From Berkiella sp964594635 (lineage in GTDB: Bacteria; Pseudomonadota; Gammaproteobacteria; Berkiellales; Berkiellaceae): a DNA stretch of 64,000 nt. A model generated the notes under the pieces. It was not told where the DNA came from, did no database searches, and saw only the letters and a program-made list of their open reading frames with translations. The stretch's first letter is position 1; every line of letters begins with the position of its first letter. The DNA is taken from NCBI GenBank assembly GCA_964594635.1, contig CAZQMV010000001.1, positions 248,001 through 312,000 of the forward strand, written 5' to 3'. Below, piece after piece: positions 27,176-36,600 of this stretch. A program made the translations under genes and the position numbers.

Positions 27176-29035
27176 CTACGCCGCGCAAGCCGCTCTTCTT
27201 GCTTTCAACTCAGCAAATTTCGCATAATCTTCAGCCGTTAATAATTTTTCCTTGTGGCATTGATTCACAAAAGCGCCTAATTGATCGCGGGTTAAATCTT
27301 TTTGCGCTTGTTTTAATTTTCCCAAAGCAGGGAAGAAGCCTTTTGGATGTGCGTGCATGAAGTCCATCGCCTGTCTCATCGCAGGGGTAAATTGCTTGGG
27401 AATATCTGTAAATCCAAGTTTTTGTTTACCTTGTGTCCATTCTGTCGCTGCTTTAAAGATCTCCTGACCAATTGGAATATATTTATTCTTCAACAGCTCT
27501 ACATCAGTATTGCTGAAGATCTTACCGGGCGCCATATCCAGCATATGATCGTAATCATTCTGTAGCTTGACGAGTTCACGCTTTTTAGCAGCAATGATAT
27601 TAGGCGCTTGTTTGGCTTTTTCTAAGTAAGCAATGCTGTCTTGAAGTTGTTTGATCTCTGTTTCAAGATCCTTTTTGTCTTCATCAAATTCGGCTTGATC
27701 AAAGTAGGCTGCGTGCCCTTGACGTTTTATCACGCTTTGCTCTTTTAAGCGCAAGCCTGATGAAAACTGAATAAAACTACCTAGTTTATCTGCCAGATCG
27801 TTACTTAAAATACCTTTACCTCTAAGTTCATTGACGATATCAAAGGTGTTTTGATTTTTGCAATGATGGTAAAAACCGAGGTTAGTGATAAATTGTTCGG
27901 TAAAACGGTACAATTCGCGTTTGATATCTAAAGTTTTACCTAGTTCACCTGTCACATAAACGCTCTTGCCTTTGGCTATTTGCTCGTGGATATCAGCAGC
28001 CATGTTATCGATGGCGATATTTTGACGAAGGGTTTTGCCATTTTTTTCTTTTTTATTGAAATAACCTTCACGTTTTTTGATAAAGCGATTGTAAAGAGTT
28101 TGATCACCATGCAACAGATCCATGTTACGACCAAGCTTTTTACCTGCATCATTTGCGGTACGTAGCTCTCTTGGGCTGAATGCTTTATACATTTGATTTA
28201 CCCAAAAACGTGTTTCATTTTCTATTTCTTTTCGCCCATCAATGGTTTTTGCTTTTTTGGCGTTTTTGGGATCTTTCAATGCTTTGGCAAGTTCAAGATC
28301 ATATTGTTTACGGCAAATAATAGCTTGTTGTTTTTTGTCTTGAGTAAAATTGGGTTGTGAATAGCTAGCAAATTCTTCAGGTGTTGCTAAAAATGGACGA
28401 CTGCCTTCATAAGGGATCTTATCCCATTCACGGTTCAGTACGGCTTGGTTAACGAGCTGCTGCGCTGTCTCCTGACTGACATTTCTGGCAAAAAAACGCA
28501 AATGAGGTGGTGCATTATCTGCTTCATCCATCCGTAGGCCTTTGCCACCAATATCAGGATGTTCACCTAATAAAAACAAGCGATCGGAAAGATTTTGCGA
28601 TAGTTGATAAAAATATTGGTAATTTTTAACAGATTTTTCTTTAATTAAGAAACCAATTTCTAAATCGGTTACAGGTCCTGATTCTTTGCGTGCCATTGAG
28701 CCTAAGGTAATCACACTAAATTCACAAGGTGGTTTACCCAGCTTTTTCACTTCTTCGTCAATCATTTTGGTAATGTATTTTTTGGTATCTTCTGTAATAT
28801 TTTTCGCTAATGTAACGTAATCTGGAGCAGATTTAAGAGCTTCTGCTTGAATGGCTTGAAAATGTTGATTTCGGTTTTGATCGAGATCCATCCTGTCTGG
28901 ATTGGTATTTTTTTTAAAATAATTGGATAAACGGCTAAATGGGTTTCCGACAAAGTTTATAATGCCTGTATAGGCATTGTAGAGTGCATTTTTTATAGGT
29001 TGCATCCAACCACTTGTTGTTGATGAACTATTCAT
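27176..29035 (-). CDS. nucleotidyltransferase-like (DUF294/GlnD-type) protein, candidate effector
   Basis: This 619-residue soluble protein carries a nucleotidyltransferase signature near its N-terminus. VITLGSMARKESGPVTDLEI has Gly112-Ser113, then Asp124 and Glu126 after an 11-residue gap, as in DUF294/GlnD-type enzymes. The middle (about 330-430) is helical, with segments resembling the helices that follow the catalytic domain in those proteins. Residues 440-470 are a charged coiled coil, and the C-terminal part is rich in Lys and Gln. AAGGGG before the ATG is a good ribosome-binding site. Proteins of this kind transfer AMP or UMP to proteins or act as regulators. Its isolation and size suggest a host-directed protein, which is inference. 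It converges on the RND operon. Confidence 0.65.
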   Translation of the reverse strand: MNSSSTTSGWMQPIKNALYNAYTGIINFVGNPFSRLSNYFKKNTNPDRMDLDQNRNQHFQAIQAEALKSAPDYVTLAKNITEDTKKYITKMIDEEVKKLGKPPCEFSVITLGSMARKESGPVTDLEIGFLIKEKSVKNYQYFYQLSQNLSDRLFLLGEHPDIGGKGLRMDEADNAPPHLRFFARNVSQETAQQLVNQAVLNREWDKIPYEGSRPFLATPEEFASYSQPNFTQDKKQQAIICRKQYDLELAKALKDPKNAKKAKTIDGRKEIENETRFWVNQMYKAFSPRELRTANDAGKKLGRNMDLLHGDQTLYNRFIKKREGYFNKKEKNGKTLRQNIAIDNMAADIHEQIAKGKSVYVTGELGKTLDIKRELYRFTEQFITNLGFYHHCKNQNTFDIVNELRGKGILSNDLADKLGSFIQFSSGLRLKEQSVIKRQGHAAYFDQAEFDEDKKDLETEIKQLQDSIAYLEKAKQAPNIIAAKKRELVKLQNDYDHMLDMAPGKIFSNTDVELLKNKYIPIGQEIFKAATEWTQGKQKLGFTDIPKQFTPAMRQAMDFMHAHPKGFFPALGKLKQAQKDLTRDQLGAFVNQCHKEKLLTAEDYAKFAELKARRAACAA

Positions 29036-29228
29036 GGTTTATATCCCCTTAATTAGGATCTAAAAAGTAAAGATGTAATCTAGGGGATTGACTCGATTTA
29101 TTCGAGAATTTCCAGATAAGGGGAGGTAGGAGAGTTATAAAGAAGATAGATAGGTATGAACTAAACGATAAGAGGCAACAAAAAAACACTATTCCTCATA
29201 AATGAAGAGCTTTTGGATTGTTGCGGCG

Positions 29229-29555
29229 TTAGGCAACCGTTTTTACATCTTTGTTGCAGGAGCTGCATTTACATTTGCAGCATTTTGCACAGAAATTATA
29301 AAAGACGGCAATTAACGCACCACAAACAAATCCTTTGAAGAAACCCCACAGCGCACCACAAACAATCCCTTTAAAAGTAGCGGCGAAACCGACATAGATC
29401 GTACCTACTAATTTGACGAATTCAACGCCAAAATTAAAGTACATGGCGGCAACACCCAGAACGACCAACCATACCGCGCTTAAGAGTCCAATTGCAAAAC
29501 CTAATGCACATACACTTAACTTTGATGACGTGCACACCGTTGATGAGCCTTCCAT
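29229..29555 (-). CDS. small holin-like membrane protein with a cysteine-rich tail
   Basis: This 108-residue protein resembles the small chromosomal proteins annotated as bacteriophage holin family in Legionella-type genomes. Hydrophobic segments run near residues 15-42 (ALGFAIGLLSAVWLVVLGVA) and 47-88. The GFAATFKGIVCGALWGFFKG region contains the glycine/alanine-rich GxxxG-like spacing of this group. The tail CAKCCKCKCSSCNK holds seven cysteines within 14 residues and could bind a metal or be palmitoylated. GAGGTG before the ATG is a good ribosome-binding site. No lysis gene is nearby, so a phage origin is doubtful. It lies 193 bases upstream of the nucleotidyltransferase-like gene on the same strand. 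Confidence 0.6.
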   Translation of the reverse strand: MEGSSTVCTSSKLSVCALGFAIGLLSAVWLVVLGVAAMYFNFGVEFVKLVGTIYVGFAATFKGIVCGALWGFFKGFVCGALIAVFYNFCAKCCKCKCSSCNKDVKTVA

Positions 29556-29630
29556 TTTGCACCTCTATATTAACAGCCTCTATATCTACATTGTAATCAA
29601 GGAAAGGCTGTAATTAAATAAAGGCTCGTG

Positions 29631-30875
29631 CTAGGTCACGGGTTTTAGCATAAATTTCATTTGCGCTCTTTTACTGCAATAAACTAAGCCTGCGCCCAAC
29701 ATTGAACACAGTGGGATCAAACAGAGGGCATAGGTATAGGCATCAAGAGAATAGGTTCTGACACCATCAATAAAGGTATTTGGATCACAATAATCCATTA
29801 TTAAACCAATAGACCAATGGAAGAATGAGCCACCAAACATGTTAATGCAATTAAGTAACGCAATGGTGATACCCATTAAATGAACGGGAACCAATTGCGC
29901 GCCGGTCGCAAAGACCACCACTTGATAGCAACATAAAATGCCGGTTAAAAACATCAATACCATGAGTGCATAAATGGATAAGTAGGCATGAAAAGCTAAA
30001 ACGATCATTAAGAGTAAAGCCATTCCCAGACCGGCGGCTAAAACCACGTTATGATGAGCTTTGTATCTTTCAGCAAAAAAGCCAAGAATAGGACCGCCAA
30101 AAAGCATCCCAATAAAGATATATGAAGTGATACCTGCCGCTTCACCTTTAGTTAATTGCTTTGCAAGCATAAGATAAGAAACACCCCATACATCTGCAAA
30201 TCCTTCGAGTGCGCCCACCATTAATAAGTTGGCAAAAGCGAGGATCAAGAGTGGCCTATACGAAAGCAGTTGTTTTAAAGATTTAACAACAGGATACTGT
30301 TCTTCTTGAGGAGTGCTTTTACCTCTTAAAAACAAGAAAGTGAGTATGCCCAGCGTTAAAGCGGTGATGCTGAGTAACCGTGCCACTTCTTGCCAACCCA
30401 GCTGATCGATCATAAAGCTAACAGGTCTGCCGCCATAGACAGCTCCTAATAAGCCAAAACTAAATGAAAGTCCCACTAATTGGGCGTAACGGTTTTGCGG
30501 AAACCATTGTGAAATGATTTTGGACGTACCTAAAAAACCAACGACGGAACCAACGCCAATTAAGAAACGGCTAACCAGTGCCAATTCCCATGAAGAGCTG
30601 GCAACCAGTAACCAGGTTGCAAAGGCACAAAGCAGAGCACTGACAGAAATAACGATCCGAGGTCCAACTTTATCAAGCAGTAATGCAATGGGGATCTGCA
30701 TGCTGGCATAACCCAGATAATAAAGAGAGGCAAAAAGCCCATAATCTGTTGCACTAATATGGTACTTAGCAAAGAACTCAGAAATCACCAACCCTGGGAA
30801 TAATCTTAAGATGAACTGGAATGCGAAAAATGCCAGTGGGAATACCCACATAAACCAGGGTAGAAACTTCTGCAC
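29631..30875 (-). CDS. MFS transporter, probable amino-acid importer
   Basis: This 414-residue major facilitator protein has twelve predicted membrane helices. The A-motif between helices 2 and 3 appears as LLLDKVGPRIVIS and its counterpart in the second half as GFFAERYKAHHN. Close relatives are common in Legionella and Coxiella. The start is GTG at 30875, preceded by AAGGAGG with 4-base spacing; no nearby ATG fits. A leader peptide rich in valine and isoleucine, followed by mutually exclusive hairpins and a strong terminator, lies 200-340 bases upstream on the same strand. The transporter is therefore probably induced when branched-chain amino acids are scarce, and may import valine or isoleucine. 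The Legionella Pht carriers, including a valine carrier, give a functional precedent. Confidence 0.85.
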   Translation of the reverse strand: MQKFLPWFMWVFPLAFFAFQFILRLFPGLVISEFFAKYHISATDYGLFASLYYLGYASMQIPIALLLDKVGPRIVISVSALLCAFATWLLVASSSWELALVSRFLIGVGSVVGFLGTSKIISQWFPQNRYAQLVGLSFSFGLLGAVYGGRPVSFMIDQLGWQEVARLLSITALTLGILTFLFLRGKSTPQEEQYPVVKSLKQLLSYRPLLILAFANLLMVGALEGFADVWGVSYLMLAKQLTKGEAAGITSYIFIGMLFGGPILGFFAERYKAHHNVVLAAGLGMALLLMIVLAFHAYLSIYALMVLMFLTGILCCYQVVVFATGAQLVPVHLMGITIALLNCINMFGGSFFHWSIGLIMDYCDPNTFIDGVRTYSLDAYTYALCLIPLCSMLGAGLVYCSKRAQMKFMLKPVT

Positions 30876-30911
30876 AAAACCTCCTTAGGGTCCTTGGATC
30901 TTTTAGCCCGC

Positions 30912-30965
30912 GTTGTTGACTTCGCCCATCTCACAAGCAGTCATGTACTAAGACGTACACTCCTG
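30912..30965. repeat. dispersed repeat copy
   Basis: The segment around CATCTCACAAGCAGTCATGT (30928-30947) resembles CATCTCACAACGGTCATGT at 32340-32358. It lies in the leader between the attenuator and the MFS gene. Confidence 0.5.
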
Positions 30966-31073
30966 TTGTTCGAGGGCTTGTCGCCTAGCCTAGAACTAAA
31001 AGCTTCAAGGATAAATAAAACTCGCATGAGCTAAAAGCTCTTTGAGGACTAATTAAATCTCACCAAAACCAGC

Positions 31074-31105
31074 AAAAAAAAACCCCCGGGATTTCTCGCG
31101 GGGGT
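31074..31105 (-). terminator. attenuator terminator of the MFS leader
   Basis: On the minus strand a stem of ACCCCCG with CGGGGGT, extended after one mismatch by GA with TC around a 4-base loop, is followed by nine Ts. It begins about 20 bases after the stop of the leader peptide, as in amino-acid attenuators. Confidence 0.85.
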
Positions 31106-31125
31106 CTTTTGCTTTACTTTTAAAG

Positions 31126-31212
31126 TTAAGTAAATAGCCCCCAAGGAGTAACAATAATGACTCCAACGACTTGGGCGACTATATTTTGATTGGGATATGA
31201 TACATTTTTCAT
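31126..31212 (-). CDS. valine/isoleucine-rich leader peptide of a transcription attenuator
   Basis: This 28-residue frame reads MKNVSYPNQNI then VAQVVGVIIVTPWGLFT. Nine of 28 residues are Val, Ile or Leu, seven of them between residues 11 and 21. The mRNA can fold three ways. Region 1 CCCAAG (31175-31170) pairs with region 2 CTTGGG (31145-31140), supported by an inner GGAGT/ACTCC stem. The Gs of region 2 (31142-31138) can instead pair with the five Cs of region 3 (31104-31100). Region 3 otherwise forms the terminator with region 4. A ribosome stalled on Val codons 12-16 covers region 1 and lets 2 pair with 3, giving readthrough into the MFS gene. The ribosome-binding site is weak, which is the main doubt. 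The peptide itself probably has no function. Confidence 0.72.
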   Translation of the reverse strand: MKNVSYPNQNIVAQVVGVIIVTPWGLFT

Positions 31213-31266
31213 AATAGCTAAAAACTAGCATATGCGTGTCATGGGCACAATAGCTAAAGGACAAAC

Positions 31267-31295
31267 TTGATTTATTTACAGATGATGAGTTTATA
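31267..31295 (+). promoter_or_regulatory. promoter of corA
   Basis: TTGATT and TTTATA boxes with 17-base spacing end about 40 bases before the corA ATG. Confidence 0.5.
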
Positions 31296-31336
31296 CCATT
31301 ATCAATGTAAGCGTGTAGCTTCAACATAGGTATAGT

Positions 31337-32302
31337 ATGATAACGAACATTTATATTAGTCCAAGTGGATCACTCACAAAGAGTGCAGCAAATGGTGCAA
31401 CGCTTGCTTGGATTGATATTTTGAATCCTAGCCCTGAACAACGTGATGAGATCGAAGAGGCAATGCAAATCACTTTGCCGCAACGATCTGAATTGTTACA
31501 AATTGAATTCTCCAATCGTTTTTACATAGAAGATGGCTGCATATTTATGTCGGTGAATTTGATTACCCAAGTATTGCCTATACCAGAAAGTCATATGGTA
31601 ACACTTATTGTGACACCAAAAGCGATTATAACACTGCGCTATTCTAACCCTAATCCTATCCAATCGCTTATTGACGAAATTGATCAAAAGCGCTTTGAAA
31701 TCAATAATTATTTGTTTGTTATCATCATGTTATTAGAAACCTTTGTGGGTACGGTTGCGGATGTTTTTGAATTAGTCGATGAACGCAGCGATCAGATCGT
31801 TTCTTTGTTGGTAAAATCGATTAATAATAAAATAACTAAAAATCACAGTGAAGTTTTAAATAAAATATTGCGCGAAATCAATAGTCTTGAAATCTTATTG
31901 TCAAAAGGTTACCAAAGCTTATCCAGTATTAATCTCCTTGTGGGTTTTTACGAACAAAATGATGATGAACATCAGGAAAACTATGTTATTAAGAATATTG
32001 ATATCGTTAAGAAAGACGTTCATTCTTTGCTAAAACATGGTGAATATCTCTCGCAAAAGTTAGAGTTTCATTTGCAATCAACTTTAGGGTTAATCAACAT
32101 CGAACAAACACAAATCGTTAAAATGTTTACCGTACTTGCCATGATATTCCTGCCGCCCACTTTAATTGCTAGTATCTACGGCATGAACTTTAAATTTATG
32201 CCAGAGTTAAATTCCGTCTACGGTTATCCACTAGCGTTAGCGTTGATGGTGGCATCGACGTTTATTCCATATAGATACTTCAAGAAAAAAGGCTGGATCT
32301 GA
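31337..32302 (+). CDS. corA: CorA-family magnesium/divalent cation transporter
   Basis: This 321-residue protein is a CorA-type channel. A long cytosolic N-terminal domain with extended helices is followed by two C-terminal membrane helices. The first of these ends with the signature YGMNF (GMN near residue 281), which forms the selectivity filter of the pentamer. The second helix (ALALMVASTFIPYRYF) is followed by the basic tail KKKGW. It would admit Mg2+ and possibly Co2+ or Ni2+ when cytosolic magnesium is low. Length fits the family. It is divergent from the attenuator-MFS unit and has its own promoter match. Confidence is high from the GMN motif and topology. Confidence 0.92.
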   Translation: MITNIYISPSGSLTKSAANGATLAWIDILNPSPEQRDEIEEAMQITLPQRSELLQIEFSNRFYIEDGCIFMSVNLITQVLPIPESHMVTLIVTPKAIITLRYSNPNPIQSLIDEIDQKRFEINNYLFVIIMLLETFVGTVADVFELVDERSDQIVSLLVKSINNKITKNHSEVLNKILREINSLEILLSKGYQSLSSINLLVGFYEQNDDEHQENYVIKNIDIVKKDVHSLLKHGEYLSQKLEFHLQSTLGLINIEQTQIVKMFTVLAMIFLPPTLIASIYGMNFKFMPELNSVYGYPLALALMVASTFIPYRYFKKKGWI

Positions 32303-32327
32303 ATACTCTTTCCAATTTTATTCTATG

Positions 32328-32660
32328 CGCTTGCTGCGTTCATCTCACAACGGTCATGTACTGTAGGGGACGGCATCGAGGTCGGCCCCCTGAGTGATCC
32401 CCACGAATATTGAAAGAAATACGTCGCATAGCGACAAATTGCTCTTCCCTTGTAAAGGGAAGAGGCGTGCTTTGCACGCACAGATGGATTTTCTCAAGAT
32501 AAAATCTCTCTTGCGCTACGCGCCTCTCTCCTTTACAAGGAGAGATCTTTGGTTGCTACGCAACCAGTCATGTTTTTTGAATTATAATCATCTGATTTTA
32601 CTCTATTTATTTTATAATTTTGTGGGGAGCCCTCAGGGTCGGCCCCTACGTTCAAATTTG
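32328..32660. repeat. composite block of palindromic repeats
   Basis: This 480-base gap (32303-32782) holds no convincing gene. It contains a copy of the CATCTCACAA repeat (32340), a GTAGGGG...GGTCGGCCCC unit (about 32365-32390) and hairpins with arms CTTCCCTT/AAGGGAAG (32447-32463), CGTGC/GCACG (32466-32480), CTCTCCTT/AAGGAGAG (32526-32545) and GGTTGC/GCAACC. An inverted relative of the first unit (GGTCGGCCCCTAC) lies near 32638-32650. The outer units are in opposite orientation, so the block looks like a small mobile or MITE-like element with REP hairpins inside. Confidence 0.6.
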
Positions 32661-32782
32661 TCACTCCAGAATCACTTCCAGGGAGATTTAACTTCGATTC
32701 TCATATGTTTATCTACACTGAAAATCATATCAAAAAAGCTATGATGTATTTAATCGGTACTAAATTAGGCTGAGAGGCAGCT

Positions 32783-33160
32783 ATGGTGGATATATTTAAA
32801 ATTTATTTCTCCTCTGAAGGACGCATCGCACGCCTACCTTATTTTCTTTATAGCTTAGGGATAGGTGTTGTATCTGCGATAATCTTGGTGGGGTCAAGTG
32901 CGCTAGAAAAGCATTCAGTGCCTGAGCCGAACCAAACCGATCTGCTTTTACTCATTGTTGCCATTCTCGCGTTTGTCATTTTCATTGCAATGGTAGTTGC
33001 TGGTTTTATTTTAGTGATAAAGCGACTACATGATTTAGATCACAGCGGATGGTTAAGTCTGATTGGTTTAGTGCCACTGGTTAATCTGATTTTCGGGCTT
33101 TACTTATTGTTTGCGAAGGGGACACCAGGGTCTAATCGCTTCGGTAACGCACCCGTTTAA
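32783..33160 (+). CDS. DUF805 family membrane protein
   Basis: This 125-residue protein belongs to the DUF805 (YhaH-like) family of small inner-membrane proteins. It starts with the usual short cytosolic segment (FKIYFSSEGRIARLPYF), where an Arg-containing GR-x-x-R-x-x-F pattern leads into the first helix. Three to four membrane helices follow. The family signature VIKRLHDLDHSGWLSL and the tail FAKGTPGSNRFG are both present. Function is unknown in the family. A second, shorter paralogue starts 8 bases after its stop, so the two are cotranscribed. Confidence 0.85.
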   Translation: MVDIFKIYFSSEGRIARLPYFLYSLGIGVVSAIILVGSSALEKHSVPEPNQTDLLLLIVAILAFVIFIAMVVAGFILVIKRLHDLDHSGWLSLIGLVPLVNLIFGLYLLFAKGTPGSNRFGNAPV

Positions 33161-33168
33161 TTCGTGCT

Positions 33169-33516
33169 ATGAATAAACGTATTGGTCGCTTACGTTTTGT
33201 TCTTTATAGCGTTCTCCTAGGTATCATAGCCGTTGTGAATGAACTCGTTTTAGACTCACTTCCCGGTAATACCTCATTGATCATTGCAAAACCCGGGCAG
33301 GACTTTAATAACGCTGTGATTGTTATTATCATCATTAATATTGCCCTAATTATTGCTAGCTTTATCATAATGATAAAGCGGCTGCATGATATCGATTACA
33401 GCGGGTGGCTATCTCTTTTAATCCTTGTGCCAGGGATCAATATTGCTTTCATATTTTTCTTATTGTTTGCCAAAGGGACACCTGGGCCTAATCGCTTTAG
33501 TAATCTACCTATTTAA
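33169..33516 (+). CDS. DUF805 family membrane protein, second copy
   Basis: This 115-residue paralogue of the preceding protein shares MIKRLHDIDYSGWLSL, LLFAKGTPGPNRF and overall helix layout. It lacks the first dozen residues (the FxxYFSSEG segment), starting directly at NKRIGRLRF. The pair therefore arose by tandem duplication followed by trimming of the second copy. No clear ribosome-binding site precedes its ATG, and translation may depend on coupling to the upstream gene. Function is unknown. Confidence 0.8.
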   Translation: MNKRIGRLRFVLYSVLLGIIAVVNELVLDSLPGNTSLIIAKPGQDFNNAVIVIIIINIALIIASFIIMIKRLHDIDYSGWLSLLILVPGINIAFIFFLLFAKGTPGPNRFSNLPI

Positions 33517-33684
33517 AAAAATTGCTGCACAGATTTTTCAATTCTGATGACCTTGAATCAAATACTCCTTTCATATTAGAACTTTTTACGTCTCCTAGCA
33601 TTTTAATCTATTACTCAGGAACCAAATGCCTATTTGGATTGTCTTCCACGTATGCCTTCATTTTTTATTTAGTAAGAGGTGCAT

Positions 33685-36600
33685 ATGCTTGGCCTAGACG
33701 GAGACAAACCAGAAAACGAAGGTGATGTGCCTGTGGCTGAGGCAAAAACCAAGGAAATTAAAATACACTTAGGTTTCATGCCTGAAGAAGTGGCATCAGT
33801 CTTAAAACCAATTATTAACAATCGTATGGGTACTGATGCAGCCGCGCAAACACCTGATAATGAATCCGTTATTATTATCTCCAGAGGGGATATTAAAGAT
33901 GATTTGTTCGAACAGTTCGTGAGCAACTTCGGTATTCAAAAATATGATGAAGTCTCTTCAACCTTACAAGCAGATCCGGGTTCTCCGGCAATTTGTGAAA
34001 AGATTGCTTCTACATTAGGCCAATTTCTGGATGGTGCTGACTTACAAGCGAGTTTAATTGTCGGTGCTAAAACAAAAATGCAAGAACATATGTCTGGTGG
34101 AAGACCGAATATTTCCGTAGGAAGAATCGGCACGGGACCTGTTACCAGAATTTGTATTCAATTACCCGAAATGGGCTTTCAATCAGATTTAGCTGCCGTT
34201 TATACCATGGGTATGATCGATGCTATCGCCAAACATGCGCTTGATCCAACAATTCCCGTAACTGTATCCTCATACGGAGCGGGTGGCTCAGCACATGAAG
34301 ATCTGGTTCCTGGTCAAATGAATAATTGTGATGCAGTATTAAATTTAAGAACCCATATTGATTTAACGCCACAAGTGGATCATTTGCAAACAGTCATTCA
34401 AAGTTTAGGAAGGCCTGATTTAAATTCGGAATTAAACACGCTGCAAGCATATTCAGAAAGGCTTGCAAATAAAGATGCAGGCGTTAATCATAATGTTTTG
34501 CAACGAGATTTAATTGGAATCAGAAATAATTTAATTGCTAAAGGTGTTCCAGCTGAATCATTGAAATTACCTAAAGATCATGATACGCAGTATTATACGG
34601 AAATTGCGATTAGTAATCCTATTAGAGGTAAAATAGTTTTTTATAAAACAGCTTCATTTACAGATCGTGCAATAGCAGAAGAAGCGGCGCATCTCATGTT
34701 GCTAAATTTTGGGAAGACGGAAACACCCAATCTCACAACAGGTTATATTAACTTCTTAAAGCAATCGAATCCTGAATATAGGCAATTAGTTGAGGCATGT
34801 GAAAAGTCAGATAAAGGTGCTGAAATTATACAAAAGTTTGTTGCTCTCGACTCAGAGCTAGTTCAAAAATTTAAAGATAAATTAGAAATAGAAATAGAAA
34901 TTTCAAATATCCGGAGCCAGTTAGGCGTGGCTAATGTTTCATTACGCTCTAGTCTCAAATATACCACGCCCGATTCAGTATTGGGTCCAAAAGAAATAGC
35001 TGATCTTAAGCAAAAGCGGACAACACTGGAAGAGAGTCGAAATAAGCTTGAAGAACGGATTTTAGAGCTAACAGCTGAAATGCACCAACTGGAAACTCTT
35101 TCTGTTCAATATCCAGTTGATGAACAAGCAAAAGCTGCAGTTGAAGAATTCCATAAGGAAGAAATCAAAAAACTACAGATATTGGGGCAGAATGGCTATT
35201 TTGCACAAGAAGGTCTTAGCGAGACGCGATTTATGTATTCAAGTGATGCTGAAGATTCAGCTATTTTTGCTGATGTTACGCGAAAATATTTAATGGATAC
35301 ATTGGCACTAGATACAGAGGGCTTCAGCCATAATTTTGCAGCAAGCATGTTTATTGGTGCTCAAACCAAAGAAGCAGTTAAAAATTTAACAGAAGGACAA
35401 GTCATTGCAGATGTGAATATGGAAGATGATATTGTGGCAGATATCATTCACATGGTTATTACGAGAAAAATCGGTAATGAAGAAGAAATAGGAATGAATA
35501 TGCGGCAATTTTCGATGGCAAGGGTGCATTGTGATCCTTTTACCATCACTCATCAAGTTGAAGAACAATTTCAAGCATGGTGTAAAGACAAAAAAGTGAG
35601 CAATAGTTATTATGTCGATGCGGTTATGTGGGGTTTAAAGGGTTTTAGTGCTGATGGATTAACCGCAACAGCAAAATGGGATTTTGTAGATAAGCTTAAA
35701 TCAGTTGAACCAAAGATTGCTGATGTGGATAAACTTTTCTTTGAACATAATGGCGTTGTGGTTGATCCTTTTTGGCGAGAAATTGGCACAGACTTTCTAG
35801 CCGATATCAAAAATGGTAAAGCCATACCTTTTACCATCGCAGAAAGAAATACTCTTGAAGTGCAAGCTCTCCTAGATAAATTAAAGGCAGAATCAGAAAG
35901 TATCAGCGTTTTAATGCGCAACGGTACACCCGAAGAAGATGTAAAATCAAAAGTGGCTGGCTTGGTAACAGCAGTACTTTCTCACCCTAAAATGAAAATG
36001 TTTAATGAAAAAGGCAATAACTATGGCATTTGGGCTCGCATAGGGAGCTGGGGTGGCAATCCACAAGCGAATGTTAGTCAGATAAGCTTTAATGGTTCAT
36101 CTATCGATAGAGCCTTTTATGTTTCAAGCAATATGAATGCTTTAACAAAGGGTGGCCAAGAAATAGTGGCTGATAGAACCAAGAAACAAGTACTTGATTC
36201 GGACATGATTGTGCGCTATCGCGAACCTAAATCTCAAGCATCGAGTATTTCAATGACACGAGCTAATCAGACATTGACAAAGATGTTAGAAAGAATTGAA
36301 TATTATAAAAATAATGGTGAATCTGAAAAAGCGTTTGCAGCAGCTAAACAAAGTTTGAAGTGGGCAAAAAAGCAGCAGAATGTATTGGATAAACAACTGT
36401 TGGACCAAATTAAAATTGCTGCGCAAGAGCCTGTTGTAGCAGCACCGGTAGCAGTAGCGTCGACACCATCAGCTTCGAGTCCGACAGCTCCTTCCACAAC
36501 TGTGCCAACTAATGGCGCTTCCGCTCCAATCGCGGCAGCTCCAGCAGAACAAACAACGCGTAAGGCTGTAACTTACGGTAGAGTGTATCGACACGGTAAA

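Noticed and set aside
29229..29555. prophage remnant
   Set aside because: The holin-like protein is the only phage-like gene; no lysin, integrase or structural gene is near.
30876..31125. strong intrinsic terminator for corA on the plus strand
   Set aside because: The hairpin lies upstream of corA and its long T-run is on the minus strand, so it belongs to the MFS leader.
31049..31327. 92-residue minus-strand frame
   Set aside because: It runs through the attenuator terminator and has no protein-like character; the 28-codon leader in another frame fits the RNA structure better.
32394..32744. 116-residue plus-strand frame
   Set aside because: It lies inside the palindromic repeat block and its composition follows the repeats.
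33522..33725. 67-residue plus-strand frame
   Set aside because: It overlaps the start of the large gene at 33685 in another frame and lacks a ribosome-binding site.
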